Shown in pieces: positions 46,281-55,149 of a DNA stretch of 64,000 bases. Position 1 is the stretch's first letter, and every line of letters begins with the position of its first letter. The stretch is taken from positions 1 to 64,000 of the forward strand of contig DASXLB010000078.1 in assembly GCA_036496585.1 (NCBI GenBank). Direction: 5' to 3'. Made by a program: the position numbers and the translations under genes. Source of the DNA: Vicinamibacterales bacterium. GTDB lineage: Bacteria > Acidobacteriota > Vicinamibacteria > Vicinamibacterales > 2-12-FULL-66-21. The notes under the pieces were generated by a model. That model did not search any database, was not told where the DNA came from, and worked only from the letters and a program-made list of their open reading frames with translations.

Positions 46281-47255
46281 CTAGGCGTTGACCGCCGTCT
46301 CACCCATGTGCTGGGGCAGGCCTTCGAGGTATTTCTCCGCGTCGATCGCGGCCATGCAGCCGGATCCGGCGGCGGTGATCGCCTGGCGGTAAACGTGATC
46401 CTGCACGTCGCCGCATGCGAACACCCCGGGAACACTCGTCCGCGTGCCGGAGCGCGTGATGATGTAGCCGTTCGCGTCGGTGTCGAGATGGTTCCTGAAG
46501 AGCGTCGTGTTCGGTGTGTGGCCGATCGCGACGAACACCCCGTCGACGGCGATCTCTTTTCGCTCGCCGGTGACGCTGTTCCGCAGAGCCATCGCCGTCA
46601 CCTCGCCCTTGCCGGTGTCCTTGATCTCTTCGATTTCGGTGTTCCACTCGAACGAGATCTTGGGGTTGGCGAACGCCTTGTCCTGCATGATCTTCGAGGC
46701 GCGCAGCGTCTCGCGGCGGTGGACGACGGTGACGCTCGAGGCAAAGCGCGTCAGGAACATCGCTTCTTCCATCGCCGAGTCGCCGCCGCCGACGACGGCG
46801 ATCGGCTTGCCGCGAAAGAAATAGCCGTCGCAGGTCGCGCAGGTCGAGACGCCGTGGCCGATGAGCGCGCGCTCAGAGGGCAGCCCGAGCAGCCGCGCCG
46901 ATGCACCCGTCGCGATGATCAGCGTGCGGCAGCTGTATTCGGCGTCCGAGGTCTTGACGGTGTAGGGGCGCGCCAGCAGATCGACCGAGGTGACGTGCCC
47001 GCGGATGACCTCGGCGCCGAAGTGCTCCGCCTGCGCGCGCATCTCGGTCATCAGGTCTGGGCCCATGATGCCGTTGCGGTGCCCGGGGAAGTTCTCGACG
47101 AGTGTCGTCAACATGAGCTGGCCGCCGGCCTCGAGCCCCTCGATGATGAGCGGCTTGAGATTCGCCCGGGCGGTGTACAGCGCGGCAGTAAGCCCTGCGG
47201 GTCCAGACCCGATGATGATGACGTTCCGCACCCCGCGCCCCTGCGACTCGTTCAT
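46281..47255 (-). CDS. trxB: Thioredoxin-disulfide reductase
   Basis: The 324-residue flavoprotein reduces thioredoxin with NADPH. FAD-binding 'GSGPAGLTAALYTARA' (17-32), the redox-active CATC (Cys139/Cys142), and 'GGGDSAMEEA' for NADPH are visible, ending with the FAD-binding 'GVFACGDVQD'. The start overlaps the trxA stop by four bases (ATGA), so reductase and substrate are made together. Confidence 0.96.
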   Translation of the reverse strand: MNESQGRGVRNVIIIGSGPAGLTAALYTARANLKPLIIEGLEAGGQLMLTTLVENFPGHRNGIMGPDLMTEMRAQAEHFGAEVIRGHVTSVDLLARPYTVKTSDAEYSCRTLIIATGASARLLGLPSERALIGHGVSTCATCDGYFFRGKPIAVVGGGDSAMEEAMFLTRFASSVTVVHRRETLRASKIMQDKAFANPKISFEWNTEIEEIKDTGKGEVTAMALRNSVTGERKEIAVDGVFVAIGHTPNTTLFRNHLDTDANGYIITRSGTRTSVPGVFACGDVQDHVYRQAITAAGSGCMAAIDAEKYLEGLPQHMGETAVNA

Positions 47256-47581
47256 GCGACGTGTTTGTCGATGACCTTCTTCAGCGAGTCCTTGTCGGCG
47301 AGACCGACGACCTGCTCGACGACCTGGCCCCCCTTGAACAGCAGCAGCGTCGGGATGCCGCGGATGCTGAACTTGGACGCCGTATTGGGGTTGTCGTCCA
47401 CGTTCAGCTTTCCGACGACCACTTTACCGTCGTAGTCCGAAGCGAGCTCGTCCACAGTCGGCGCCAGCCGCTTACAAGGGCCGCACCACTCCGCCCAGAA
47501 ATCGACCAGCACGGGTTTGCCGGCGTTGATCGTGTTGTCGAAGTTGTCGTCGGTAAACGTCTGAACCTTCTCGGATGCCAT
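47252..47581 (-). CDS. trxA: Thioredoxin
   Basis: The 109-residue thioredoxin has the active site WCGPC (Cys33/Cys36) in 'VDFWAEWCGPCKRLAP' and the cis-Pro loop 'IRGIPTLLLFKGG'. Its ATG directly follows the glgA stop (TGA-ATG) with an AGAGG SD in the last glgA codons. It forms a tight glgA-trxA-trxB arrangement. Confidence 0.97.
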   Translation of the reverse strand: MASEKVQTFTDDNFDNTINAGKPVLVDFWAEWCGPCKRLAPTVDELASDYDGKVVVGKLNVDDNPNTASKFSIRGIPTLLLFKGGQVVEQVVGLADKDSLKKVIDKHVA

Positions 47582-49162
47582 TCAATAACCTCTATATACT
47601 TTGACATACTCCCGGGCTGAAACGTCCCAGGAGAAATCCCGCCGCATCGCGTTCCGCTGGAAATGCTTCCAGGTCTTGGGGTTCGCAAACGCCCGGACGG
47701 CACGCGCGATCGCCTCGAGCAGCGCCTCCGGCGTGTAGTCCTCGAACTTGAAGCCGGTGCCGCCATCGGGCGATCGGTCCGCGTCGACCACGGTGTCCTC
47801 GAGTCCGCCCGTCGCCCTGACGATCGGCAGCGTGCCGTAGCGCTGGCTGTACATCTGATTGAGCCCACACGGCTCGTACCACGACGGCATCAGGAAGATG
47901 TCGGCCCCCCCCTCGATGAGATGCGCCAGCCCGTCGTCGAAGCCGATGCGCGCCGCGACGCGATCGGGCCTGGCGGCCGACAGCCGCTTCCAGAAGTCTT
48001 CGCACCAACCGTCGCCGCTGCCTAGGATCACCCAGGAGGCGTCCGGCTCGAGGAGACGTTCGCCGGCGCCCGCGTAGAGATCGCAGCCCTTCTGCTGCGT
48101 CAGGCGCGTCACGATCCCGATGAGCGGGCGTGCCAGGGCGGCGGCGTCGATGGGAAGGCCGGCGGCTTCGAGCACCGCACGCTTGTTCGTCCGCCGCCCG
48201 GCGAGCGAGGCGGCCGTGAAGGTTGCCGCCAGATGCGCGTCGCTCGCCGGATTCCAGACGTCGGTATCGATGCCGTTGAGGATCCCGACCAGGTCTCTGG
48301 CGCGGGAGCGAAGCACGCCGTCGAACCCGAACCCGTGCTCCGGCCGCAGGATTTCGCGGGCGTAGGTCGGGCTGACCGTCGTGATGACGTCGCTCAGGAC
48401 GATGCCCGCCTTGAGCGAGCTGGCGCGTCCCCAGAACTCCATGACGTCGGGGGTATAGAGATCACGTCCGAGCCCGATCCACGTCAACTCCTTCGAGTCG
48501 AAGGCTCCCTGAAACGCGAGGTTGTGTATCGTCAGCACCGTCTTGACGCCGCCGACGATCGGATCGTCGCGGAGCACCGTTCGGAGGTAGGCCGGCGCCA
48601 GCGCCGCCTGCCAGTCATGGGTGTGGATGACGGATGGCCGCGTGCCCTTGAGACGGGCATACTCGAGCGCGCCGCGGCAGAGGACCGCAAACCGGAACGC
48701 GTTGTCCCCGAACTCGCCGCGCGCATCTCCATAGAGTCCGTCGCGATCGAAGAGCGCCGGCGCATCGATGAGCACCGCCGCGACGCCGGGCTCGACCGGC
48801 TGCTCGACGAAACGCACCGGGTAGGCGTGCAGCCCGAACGGCACCTCCGCCGACCAGCCGGCCGCGTCGACCTGAGCGCCGCGGTATCTGGGGAGCACAA
48901 CCGTCACCCGATGCCCCAGCCTGGCCAGCGCCCCAGGCAGCGAACTCGAGACGTCGGAAAGCCCGCCGGTGCGCGCAAACGGCCGCATCTCCGACGTGAT
49001 GAACAGAATGTCGAGCTGCTCCCCCGCTGGCGCCGCGACCGACACCTCCGCTCCCTGCGCGACCTGCCGCCCTCGAGGAGCCTCCCCCTTCGCCCGACCC
49101 GCCGACCGTCGCACCTTCGGTTCCTTCGCCTCTTTCGGCTCCTTCGTGTCCTTCCCTTTCAT
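47582..49162 (-). CDS. glgA: Glycogen synthase
   Basis: The 526-residue GT5 enzyme extends alpha-1,4-glucan from ADP-glucose. The signature 'SEMRPFARTGGLSDVSSSLPGAL' near residue 45 carries the K-T-G-G-like loop, here as R-T-G-G. 'HTHDWQAAL', 'GILNGIDTDVWNP', 'RLTQQKGCDL' and 'PSWYEPCGLNQMYSQRYGTLPIV' follow. The first 45 residues are an unusual Lys/Glu/Pro-rich extension (MKGKDTKEPKEAKEPK). The ATG at 49162 overlaps the upstream stop (ATGA). The K-to-R change in the KTGG motif occurs in some family members. Confidence 0.93.
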   Translation of the reverse strand: MKGKDTKEPKEAKEPKVRRSAGRAKGEAPRGRQVAQGAEVSVAAPAGEQLDILFITSEMRPFARTGGLSDVSSSLPGALARLGHRVTVVLPRYRGAQVDAAGWSAEVPFGLHAYPVRFVEQPVEPGVAAVLIDAPALFDRDGLYGDARGEFGDNAFRFAVLCRGALEYARLKGTRPSVIHTHDWQAALAPAYLRTVLRDDPIVGGVKTVLTIHNLAFQGAFDSKELTWIGLGRDLYTPDVMEFWGRASSLKAGIVLSDVITTVSPTYAREILRPEHGFGFDGVLRSRARDLVGILNGIDTDVWNPASDAHLAATFTAASLAGRRTNKRAVLEAAGLPIDAAALARPLIGIVTRLTQQKGCDLYAGAGERLLEPDASWVILGSGDGWCEDFWKRLSAARPDRVAARIGFDDGLAHLIEGGADIFLMPSWYEPCGLNQMYSQRYGTLPIVRATGGLEDTVVDADRSPDGGTGFKFEDYTPEALLEAIARAVRAFANPKTWKHFQRNAMRRDFSWDVSAREYVKVYRGY

Positions 49163-51513
49163 TTCGCACCTCTGGATTCGAGCGCGCGTCCCACGGCCAG
49201 CTCGCGCGCGGCGTCGCTGCCGTGTCCCTGTTTCATCAGGGCGGCGGCGATGGCGAAGTGGCCGAGCGGAGCCACGGACGGATCCGGTTTCAGTGCCAGG
49301 CCCTTGCGCGCCAGGCGGATCGCCTCGGCGGGATCGTCGTTCGTGTCGACATACGCCTTTGCCAGAAACAGGTACCCTTCCGCGAACTGCGGATTGCCGT
49401 CGATCGCCGTCTTGAGCGAGGCCATCTGCGCGCCGATGTTGCCGTGGCGCTCGTAGAGGCGGCTCAGGTTGAACGACGCCTTGTAGGCGCCTGGATGCGC
49501 GTCGATCTCGCGGCGATATTCCGCCTCCGCGGTCGTGTCGTCGCCCCGCTGTTCGGCGATCAGCGCCAGATTGTAGTGCGCGAGCCGCACGTCCGGCTTC
49601 ATCGCGAGCGCGGCGCGAATCTCGCGTTCCGCGCCAGCGCTGTCGCCGTGCCGGAAGGCGAGGGCGCCGAGCGCGTTGCGCGCCGACGCCGTTCGCGGAT
49701 CGATCGCCAGCGCCTGGGTGAAATTCGCTTCCGCCTTCGCGTCCTCTCCACGATCGAGATAGATTTCGCCGATCTGATAGCGGACCTGCGCGTTTTTCGG
49801 GTCGATCGACAGGTAGCGCTCGTAGCCGGCGAGCGCGGCGTCGTCGCGACCCAGCTTGCGGTAGGCGTTCGCCATGTTGATCACCGCGAGGTCGTAGTCC
49901 GGCTTGAGCTCGAGAGCCTTCGAAAAGTATTTGATGGCGTCTTCGAAGCGGCCCACCTTGAAGTGGGCGTTGCCGAGATTGAACCACGCGTCGATGACGG
50001 CGGGATCGTCGTGGACGACCTTGGTCAGCATCGACACCACGGTGTCGAAGGAGTCCTTGTCCTTGGCGATCTCACGCGAATCGGTCATCAGATTGAAGAG
50101 CCCGATCTTGTCCTTCGGATCGGCGCGCTGGCTGGACGGGCCCGACACCGTGGCGACGAACGAGCCGACGTAACCGAGCGCCGCCAGGCGGGCGCGCGCT
50201 TCGGGATCGACCTCGGGCGCCGCCTGCGCCGCCTGCTTCGAGGGGTCGTCGTTCTCCTGCGACCGCAGCCGCGCGATCATGACATCGGCGACGCTCTTCT
50301 TCTGGTCGTAGAGGTTGGCGGTCTCGTCCGGATCGCGATCCAGGTCGTACAGCTCCGGGCGGGGCGCGTCGATCACCTTGTACTGGCCGGCGCGCCACGC
50401 CCGCAGCTCGCTCCAGCCGTAGTGGTGCAGCGGGTACAGCGCTTCGGCGTACACCTCCAGATCCAGGCGCGCCGTGGCGCCGGTCATCAGCGGTGCCAGG
50501 CTCACGCCGGCAATCCCCTTCGGCACCGGCACGCCGAGCAGATCGAGCACCGTCGGAAACAGATCGACCGTGCGCACGGGGTCGGCGACGCGGCGGCCGC
50601 GCGTCCGCTCGAACGGGGCGCGCACGATGAACGGCACGCGCATCGTGCTCTGGTAGATGAAGAAGCCGTGCGTCCCCTCCTGGTGCTGATTCAGCCCCTC
50701 GCCGTGGTCGCCGACCACCGCGATCACCGTTCGATCGAGCAGGTGATGCTGATCGAGGAAGGCGATGACGCGCGCCACCTGCGAATCGGCGAACGAGATC
50801 GCGCCGCTATAGGGATGCGTGCGGTAACGCGACGCGAACGGCTCGGGCGACAGATACGGCGAGTGCGCATCGTAGAAGTGCAGCCACGCGAAGAAGCGCC
50901 GGTCCTTGACCTTCTCCAGCCACGGCAGCGCGCGATCGACCACTTCGTTGCCCGGGCGCTTGACGTCGCCGATGCCGAAGCCGCCCGTCATCTTCGACAG
51001 GTCGAAGTCATCGACATAGGTGTCGAAGCCCTGGTTCAGGCCCCACTTGCCGTCGAGCACGTAGGCGCCGACAACCGCGCCGGTCTGAAAGCCCTGCGAC
51101 TTCAGCACGGTGGCGAGCGTCTTGTGCGACGGCGCAAGGAAAAAGCCGCCGTTGTCGCGGACGCCGTGCTCGGGCGGAAAGAGACTCGTGAAGATGCTCG
51201 AATGCGACGGCAGCGTCAGCGGCGCCGCGGTCGAGGCCTGCTCGAACAGCACCCCGTCGGCCGCCAGCCGATCGAGCGTCGGCGTCTCAATGTCCTTGTA
51301 GCCGTAGGCGCCCAGACGGTCGGCGCGGGTCGTATCGAGCGTGATGACGACGAGGTTGAGCGCCTGCCGGTCGACGCCGCGCGGCAGCGGCCCGAGATCG
51401 ACATTCCCCGCCGCCTTCTGCGCGCGGGGCCACCACAGCCGCGCAGCCGCCGCTCCGCCGAGGACAAGCGCCGACACCACGAACATCACGCCCCACCGGC
51501 GTGTCCTGATCAC
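49159..51513 (-). CDS. Sulfatase-fold (alkaline phosphatase superfamily) protein with TPR domain
   Basis: The 784-residue protein starts with a membrane anchor ('WGVMFVVSALVLGGAAAA'). A sulfatase-type catalytic domain (about 50-430) has 'VVITLDTTRADRLGAYGY' for metal binding and 'DAHSPYL', 'VVGDHGEGL' further on. The nucleophile region is 'APLTLPSHSSIFT': a Thr (about 100) replaces the Cys/Ser of true sulfatases, so formylglycine chemistry is unlikely. A TPR array (about 500-770) follows. It may be a lipid- or glycan-modifying hydrolase or transferase in the periplasm. The start is GTG 51513; ATG 51486 is an alternative. It heads the operon with glgA. Confidence 0.82.
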   Translation of the reverse strand: MIRTRRWGVMFVVSALVLGGAAAARLWWPRAQKAAGNVDLGPLPRGVDRQALNLVVITLDTTRADRLGAYGYKDIETPTLDRLAADGVLFEQASTAAPLTLPSHSSIFTSLFPPEHGVRDNGGFFLAPSHKTLATVLKSQGFQTGAVVGAYVLDGKWGLNQGFDTYVDDFDLSKMTGGFGIGDVKRPGNEVVDRALPWLEKVKDRRFFAWLHFYDAHSPYLSPEPFASRYRTHPYSGAISFADSQVARVIAFLDQHHLLDRTVIAVVGDHGEGLNQHQEGTHGFFIYQSTMRVPFIVRAPFERTRGRRVADPVRTVDLFPTVLDLLGVPVPKGIAGVSLAPLMTGATARLDLEVYAEALYPLHHYGWSELRAWRAGQYKVIDAPRPELYDLDRDPDETANLYDQKKSVADVMIARLRSQENDDPSKQAAQAAPEVDPEARARLAALGYVGSFVATVSGPSSQRADPKDKIGLFNLMTDSREIAKDKDSFDTVVSMLTKVVHDDPAVIDAWFNLGNAHFKVGRFEDAIKYFSKALELKPDYDLAVINMANAYRKLGRDDAALAGYERYLSIDPKNAQVRYQIGEIYLDRGEDAKAEANFTQALAIDPRTASARNALGALAFRHGDSAGAEREIRAALAMKPDVRLAHYNLALIAEQRGDDTTAEAEYRREIDAHPGAYKASFNLSRLYERHGNIGAQMASLKTAIDGNPQFAEGYLFLAKAYVDTNDDPAEAIRLARKGLALKPDPSVAPLGHFAIAAALMKQGHGSDAARELAVGRALESRGAK

Positions 51514-51727
51514 GCTCGTAATGTTGCCGCGTCGGGGCCGAAGCGTCAACGTGTAGGGGCGAACAACAGTTCGGATCCGCAATGTTGGATTTGGGACGGG
51601 ACTGTGGGCGAACGATAGGACTGGATGGTGCGTTATGGATTGGCTTATCACAGCGCAAATGGCATATCGTGTGCACATGCGCGCGCATTCCGCCCAAGGG
51701 TCTCGTGTGTCCCGCGGACGGACAACC

Positions 51728-51734
51728 AAGGAGG
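51728..51734 (+). promoter_or_regulatory. Consensus Shine-Dalgarno AAGGAGG
   Basis: AAGGAGG lies seven bases before GTG 51742 and fixes the start of the small secreted protein over upstream in-frame codons and the TTG at 51739. Confidence 0.8.
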
Positions 51735-51741
51735 AACTTTG

Positions 51742-52113
51742 GTGACAGTCAGGTGCACCCGAAGCTCTGCCGGCTTCCGCAGGGCCGCAATGCTGGCCAT
51801 TGCCGTGACGCTCGTCCCGCTGCCGCTGCTGGCAGCCGACCACGCGACGGCCGCCCCGGCGCAGCCGCTGAAGGCGTCCATCGCCACGCACGCCAAGCGC
51901 GACGTACTGGCGACCACGCCGACCCAGACGACGGCCGCGCGCAGCGCGAAAGATCAGGCGCCCGCGCAGCGGAGCGGCGATCCGCACAGCGCCGGCTTCT
52001 TCCGGTCGCCCGCGGGCATTGCCTGCCTGGCGGTTATCGCCGGCGGCACCGGCTACGCGATCTATTCCGCCTCGCACGACCGCATCCACTCGGTCGCCCG
52101 GCAGGGTCAATAG
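51742..52113 (+). CDS. Small membrane/secreted protein upstream of a TonB receptor
   Basis: The 123-residue product begins with a Sec signal ('MLAIAVTLVPLPLLAADHA' cleaved near AA-D), then an Ala/Thr/Gln-rich, probably disordered middle. It ends with one hydrophobic helix ('GIACLAVIAGGTGYAIYSAS') before a short tail. No known domain is recognised. The gene has a perfect SD and the receptor gene starts 19 bases after its stop, so the two probably form an operon. A role as accessory to the outer-membrane receptor is a guess. Confidence 0.65.
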   Translation: MTVRCTRSSAGFRRAAMLAIAVTLVPLPLLAADHATAAPAQPLKASIATHAKRDVLATTPTQTTAARSAKDQAPAQRSGDPHSAGFFRSPAGIACLAVIAGGTGYAIYSASHDRIHSVARQGQ

Positions 52114-52131
52114 GACATGAGGCAGACAGCG

Positions 52132-54870
52132 ATGATCAAACGCATCACCACGCTCGCTCTCGTCCTCGCGCTGGCCGCCGGCGCGGGTATCGCCTCCGCC
52201 CAGTCGCTCACCGGCTCGGTGAAAGGAAAGGTCGTCGACGCCCAGGGCGCCGTTCTCCCGGGTGTGGTCGTCACGCTGACCGGCAAGACAGGCGCGAAGA
52301 CGCAGACCACCGACGCACAGGGTGATTACCGGTTCCTCGGTCTCGAGCCCGGCCCGTACCTCGTCAAGGCCGATCTCCAGGGGTTCGTCGGCAAGGAAGA
52401 GCCCGCGCAGGTCAACGTCGGTCAGGAAGTGGCCGTCAACGTCACGATGGCGGTGGGCGCCCGCTCGGAGACCGTCAACGTCGTGGCCAACTCACTCTCG
52501 GTCGACACGACCACGTCGAAGACCGACACGGGCATCTCGCAGGATCTCCTGTTCAGCATGCCGATATCGCACGCCAATCCGGCCGTGTCGCTCCTCAACT
52601 ACGCGCCGGGCATCAACAACTCCGCTGCGTTCGGCGGCTCGGCTTCGTCTGGAAACGCCCTGATGCTCGACGGCGTCGACACACGCGACCCGGAAGGCGG
52701 CACGGCCTGGACGTTCTACAACTACAACATCATCGATGACGTGCAGGTCGGCAGCCTCGGGCAGCCGGCGGAATACGGCGGCTTCACCGGCGCCATCGTC
52801 AACACGATCACCAAGTCGGGCGGCAACCGTCTGGCGAGCCTTGCTGAATACCGCTGGACCAACGACAGCCTCGGCGGCAACAACGTCTCGCAGGACATCA
52901 TCAACAAGAACTCGACGCTGGCCACGCCGGTGAAAATCCTCAGTCTGAAGGACTACACCGTGCAGCTGGGCGGGCCGATCAAGCAGGACAAGCTGTTCTA
53001 CTTCGGCAGCGTACAGCGCTACAACGTCGAGCAGTACAACCCGCCGGTGCGGACCGAGGTCAGCCCCCGCTTCAACTTCAAGCTGACCAGTCAGGCGACG
53101 GCCAACGACAACTTCGTCGGGTCGATTCAGTACGACCAGTACAACCAGACGGGGCGCACCGGCCTGATCCCCGGGTACGCCGTCACCAATCACTCGCAGA
53201 CGATCGACCAGGATTCGCCGGAGTACATCTGGAATCTCCAATACCGCAAGGTAGTGAACTCGTCGACGTTCTTCGAGGCCAAGTACACCGGCTGGTGGGG
53301 GTACTACGACCTCAATCCCGTCAGCCCGGCGCCGGAACACTTCGACGGCGCCACGGCCGCGTATTCCGGCGGCGCGGGCTACACGGCGCAGTACGATCGC
53401 ACGCGCAACCAGGTCAACGCGTCGCTCTCGAAGTACGCGCAGGCCGCCGGCCAGCACGCCTTCAAGTTCGGCGTCGAGATCGAGCGCAGCACCATTCGCG
53501 ATCGTTTCATCTACTCCGGAGCGACGGCGTCGGCCCCGACGGGTGCGTACTATTACGACTACGGCGGCCCCTACCTCGCCTACGGCTACTCGTATGACCT
53601 CCAAGGTAAGAACAAGCGGGAGTCGTACTACGCGCAGGATCAGTGGCGTACCGGCCGTCTGACCGCCAACCTCGGCCTGCGTCTCGACAGCATCCGCGGC
53701 GAAGCGGCCACCACGGGACAGCAGCTCTACTCCACCCACTCGTTCGGGCCGCGCCTCGGCGTTGCCTACGACCTGACCGGCAAGGGCAACTCCGTGCTGC
53801 GGGCCTTCTACGGCCAGATGTACGAAGCTGCGGTGTTCTCGTCGTGGAGCCGCGCCGTGCCGGGCTTGACGCCGACCTTCACGTATGAAGTCGGCCCCGA
53901 CGGCACGTCGCTCACCCCGATCGACAGCACGCAGCGGACCTACGCCGTCAACAAGGACGGCCTCAAGCAGCCGCGCGTCGACGAGTTCAACTTCGCCGTC
54001 GAACATCGCCTGAATCAGACGTTCAAGATCACGGCGACGGGGATCTTCCGCGACTGGAAGAACTTCATCAACTCGACGCTCGACAACGCCGTCTGGCAGC
54101 CGTTCACGTCCACCAACGGGATCACCGGCCAGCCCTACACGACCTACAAGTGGGCGAACCGAACGTCTGTCCCGCAATTCACGATCTCGAACATCGATAC
54201 CGTGACCTACCAATTGGCCGACGGGTCGACGGTGACGACGCCGAAAGCCGCGCGCACGTATCGGGGTGCGATGTTCGTATTGCAGCGGGCGCTCAGGGAC
54301 CACTGGCAGGCGCAGGTGTCCTACGTGCTGTCGAAAACCGACGGAACGGTCAACAACAGCAGCTCCGCCGGCATCTCGAGCGGCCAGTACGAAACACCGA
54401 ACACCGCGCTCATCAACACCGACGGCGCGACCGCCTTCGACGTCCGTCACGAGTTCAAGGCGTTCGGGTCGTACCAGATCCCGAAGATCGACGTGATGGC
54501 GAGCGCGTACTTCCTGTTCACATCCGGCACGCCATACAACGGCCAGGCCCGCTTCTCTGGCTCGAGTCTGAACTGGACCTCGTCGCAGATCATCAATCTC
54601 GAGGCGCCGGGCACGCATCGCAACGACGCTCTGCACACCGTCGACATGCGGTTCGAGAAGCTGGTCAACGTCGCGGGCAACCGCTTCGGCGTCTACTCGG
54701 ATATCTCGAACCTGTTCAACAGCGGATCCGTGATTACCACCCAGGTCCGCTACCCGAGCCTCACGCTCAGCGACCCCGCCACCGGCAACAGCGTGGTCGT
54801 ACCCTACGGCGCTCCGCGGTCACTGAACGCGGCGCGGCAGGTCACATTCGGGTTCCGCTGGTCGTTTTAA
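52132..54870 (+). CDS. TonB-dependent receptor with carboxypeptidase regulatory-like domain (1)
   Basis: The 912-residue outer-membrane protein has a signal peptide (MIKRITTLALVLALAAG...), then a carboxypeptidase-regulatory-like domain ('GSVKGKVVDAQGAVLPGVVV', about 28-105). A plug-like region and a large beta-barrel follow, ending in Phe ('TFGFRWSF'), as Bam substrates do. This is the acidobacterial Oar-like receptor type. No SusD partner and no TonB box are evident, so the ligand is unknown. I prefer ATG 52132 because GAGG lies eight bases upstream; ATG 52117 adds five residues. A strong terminator follows. Confidence 0.88.
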   Translation: MIKRITTLALVLALAAGAGIASAQSLTGSVKGKVVDAQGAVLPGVVVTLTGKTGAKTQTTDAQGDYRFLGLEPGPYLVKADLQGFVGKEEPAQVNVGQEVAVNVTMAVGARSETVNVVANSLSVDTTTSKTDTGISQDLLFSMPISHANPAVSLLNYAPGINNSAAFGGSASSGNALMLDGVDTRDPEGGTAWTFYNYNIIDDVQVGSLGQPAEYGGFTGAIVNTITKSGGNRLASLAEYRWTNDSLGGNNVSQDIINKNSTLATPVKILSLKDYTVQLGGPIKQDKLFYFGSVQRYNVEQYNPPVRTEVSPRFNFKLTSQATANDNFVGSIQYDQYNQTGRTGLIPGYAVTNHSQTIDQDSPEYIWNLQYRKVVNSSTFFEAKYTGWWGYYDLNPVSPAPEHFDGATAAYSGGAGYTAQYDRTRNQVNASLSKYAQAAGQHAFKFGVEIERSTIRDRFIYSGATASAPTGAYYYDYGGPYLAYGYSYDLQGKNKRESYYAQDQWRTGRLTANLGLRLDSIRGEAATTGQQLYSTHSFGPRLGVAYDLTGKGNSVLRAFYGQMYEAAVFSSWSRAVPGLTPTFTYEVGPDGTSLTPIDSTQRTYAVNKDGLKQPRVDEFNFAVEHRLNQTFKITATGIFRDWKNFINSTLDNAVWQPFTSTNGITGQPYTTYKWANRTSVPQFTISNIDTVTYQLADGSTVTTPKAARTYRGAMFVLQRALRDHWQAQVSYVLSKTDGTVNNSSSAGISSGQYETPNTALINTDGATAFDVRHEFKAFGSYQIPKIDVMASAYFLFTSGTPYNGQARFSGSSLNWTSSQIINLEAPGTHRNDALHTVDMRFEKLVNVAGNRFGVYSDISNLFNSGSVITTQVRYPSLTLSDPATGNSVVVPYGAPRSLNAARQVTFGFRWSF

Positions 54871-54922
54871 GGCAGAAGGACAGGAAGGAAACGAAGGCTC
54901 GAAGGAGCTGAAGACACGAAGG

Positions 54923-54957
54923 AACGGGCGGCCCACTCGGGGCCGCCCGTTTTTTTT
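54923..54957 (+). terminator. Rho-independent terminator after the TonB receptor
   Basis: A 12-bp stem AACGGGCGGCCC / GGGCCGCCCGTT with the loop ACTCG is followed by a run of eight T (54950-54957). This is a classic intrinsic terminator for the plus strand. Confidence 0.93.
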
Positions 54958-55134
54958 GAGATCAGAGCGACGCGAACGATCTCGCCACGTCCGACGATCT
55001 GCCCCGCGAGGCGGGATCGCCCCGTAATCTGACGCAGCCATCGGCGAACGAGCCTCGGGATCGGCACGGGCCACGTGGCGGTGAGCGAGAGTGGGCTTTC
55101 GGCGGTCCGACGGGCGACGCACCTCGGTTGAGAT

Positions 55135-55140
55135 TAGAAT
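55135..55140 (+). promoter_or_regulatory. -10 hexamer TAGAAT before fdhE-like gene
   Basis: TAGAAT ends nine bases before GTG 55150, with no SD and no clear -35; another leaderless-type start. Confidence 0.4.
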
Positions 55141-55149
55141 CAAACCAAC

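Noticed and set aside
52492-54636. 714-codon minus-strand frame opposite the first TonB receptor
   Set aside because: Antisense shadow frame with Val/Arg/Gly bias and no motif; the receptor is certain.
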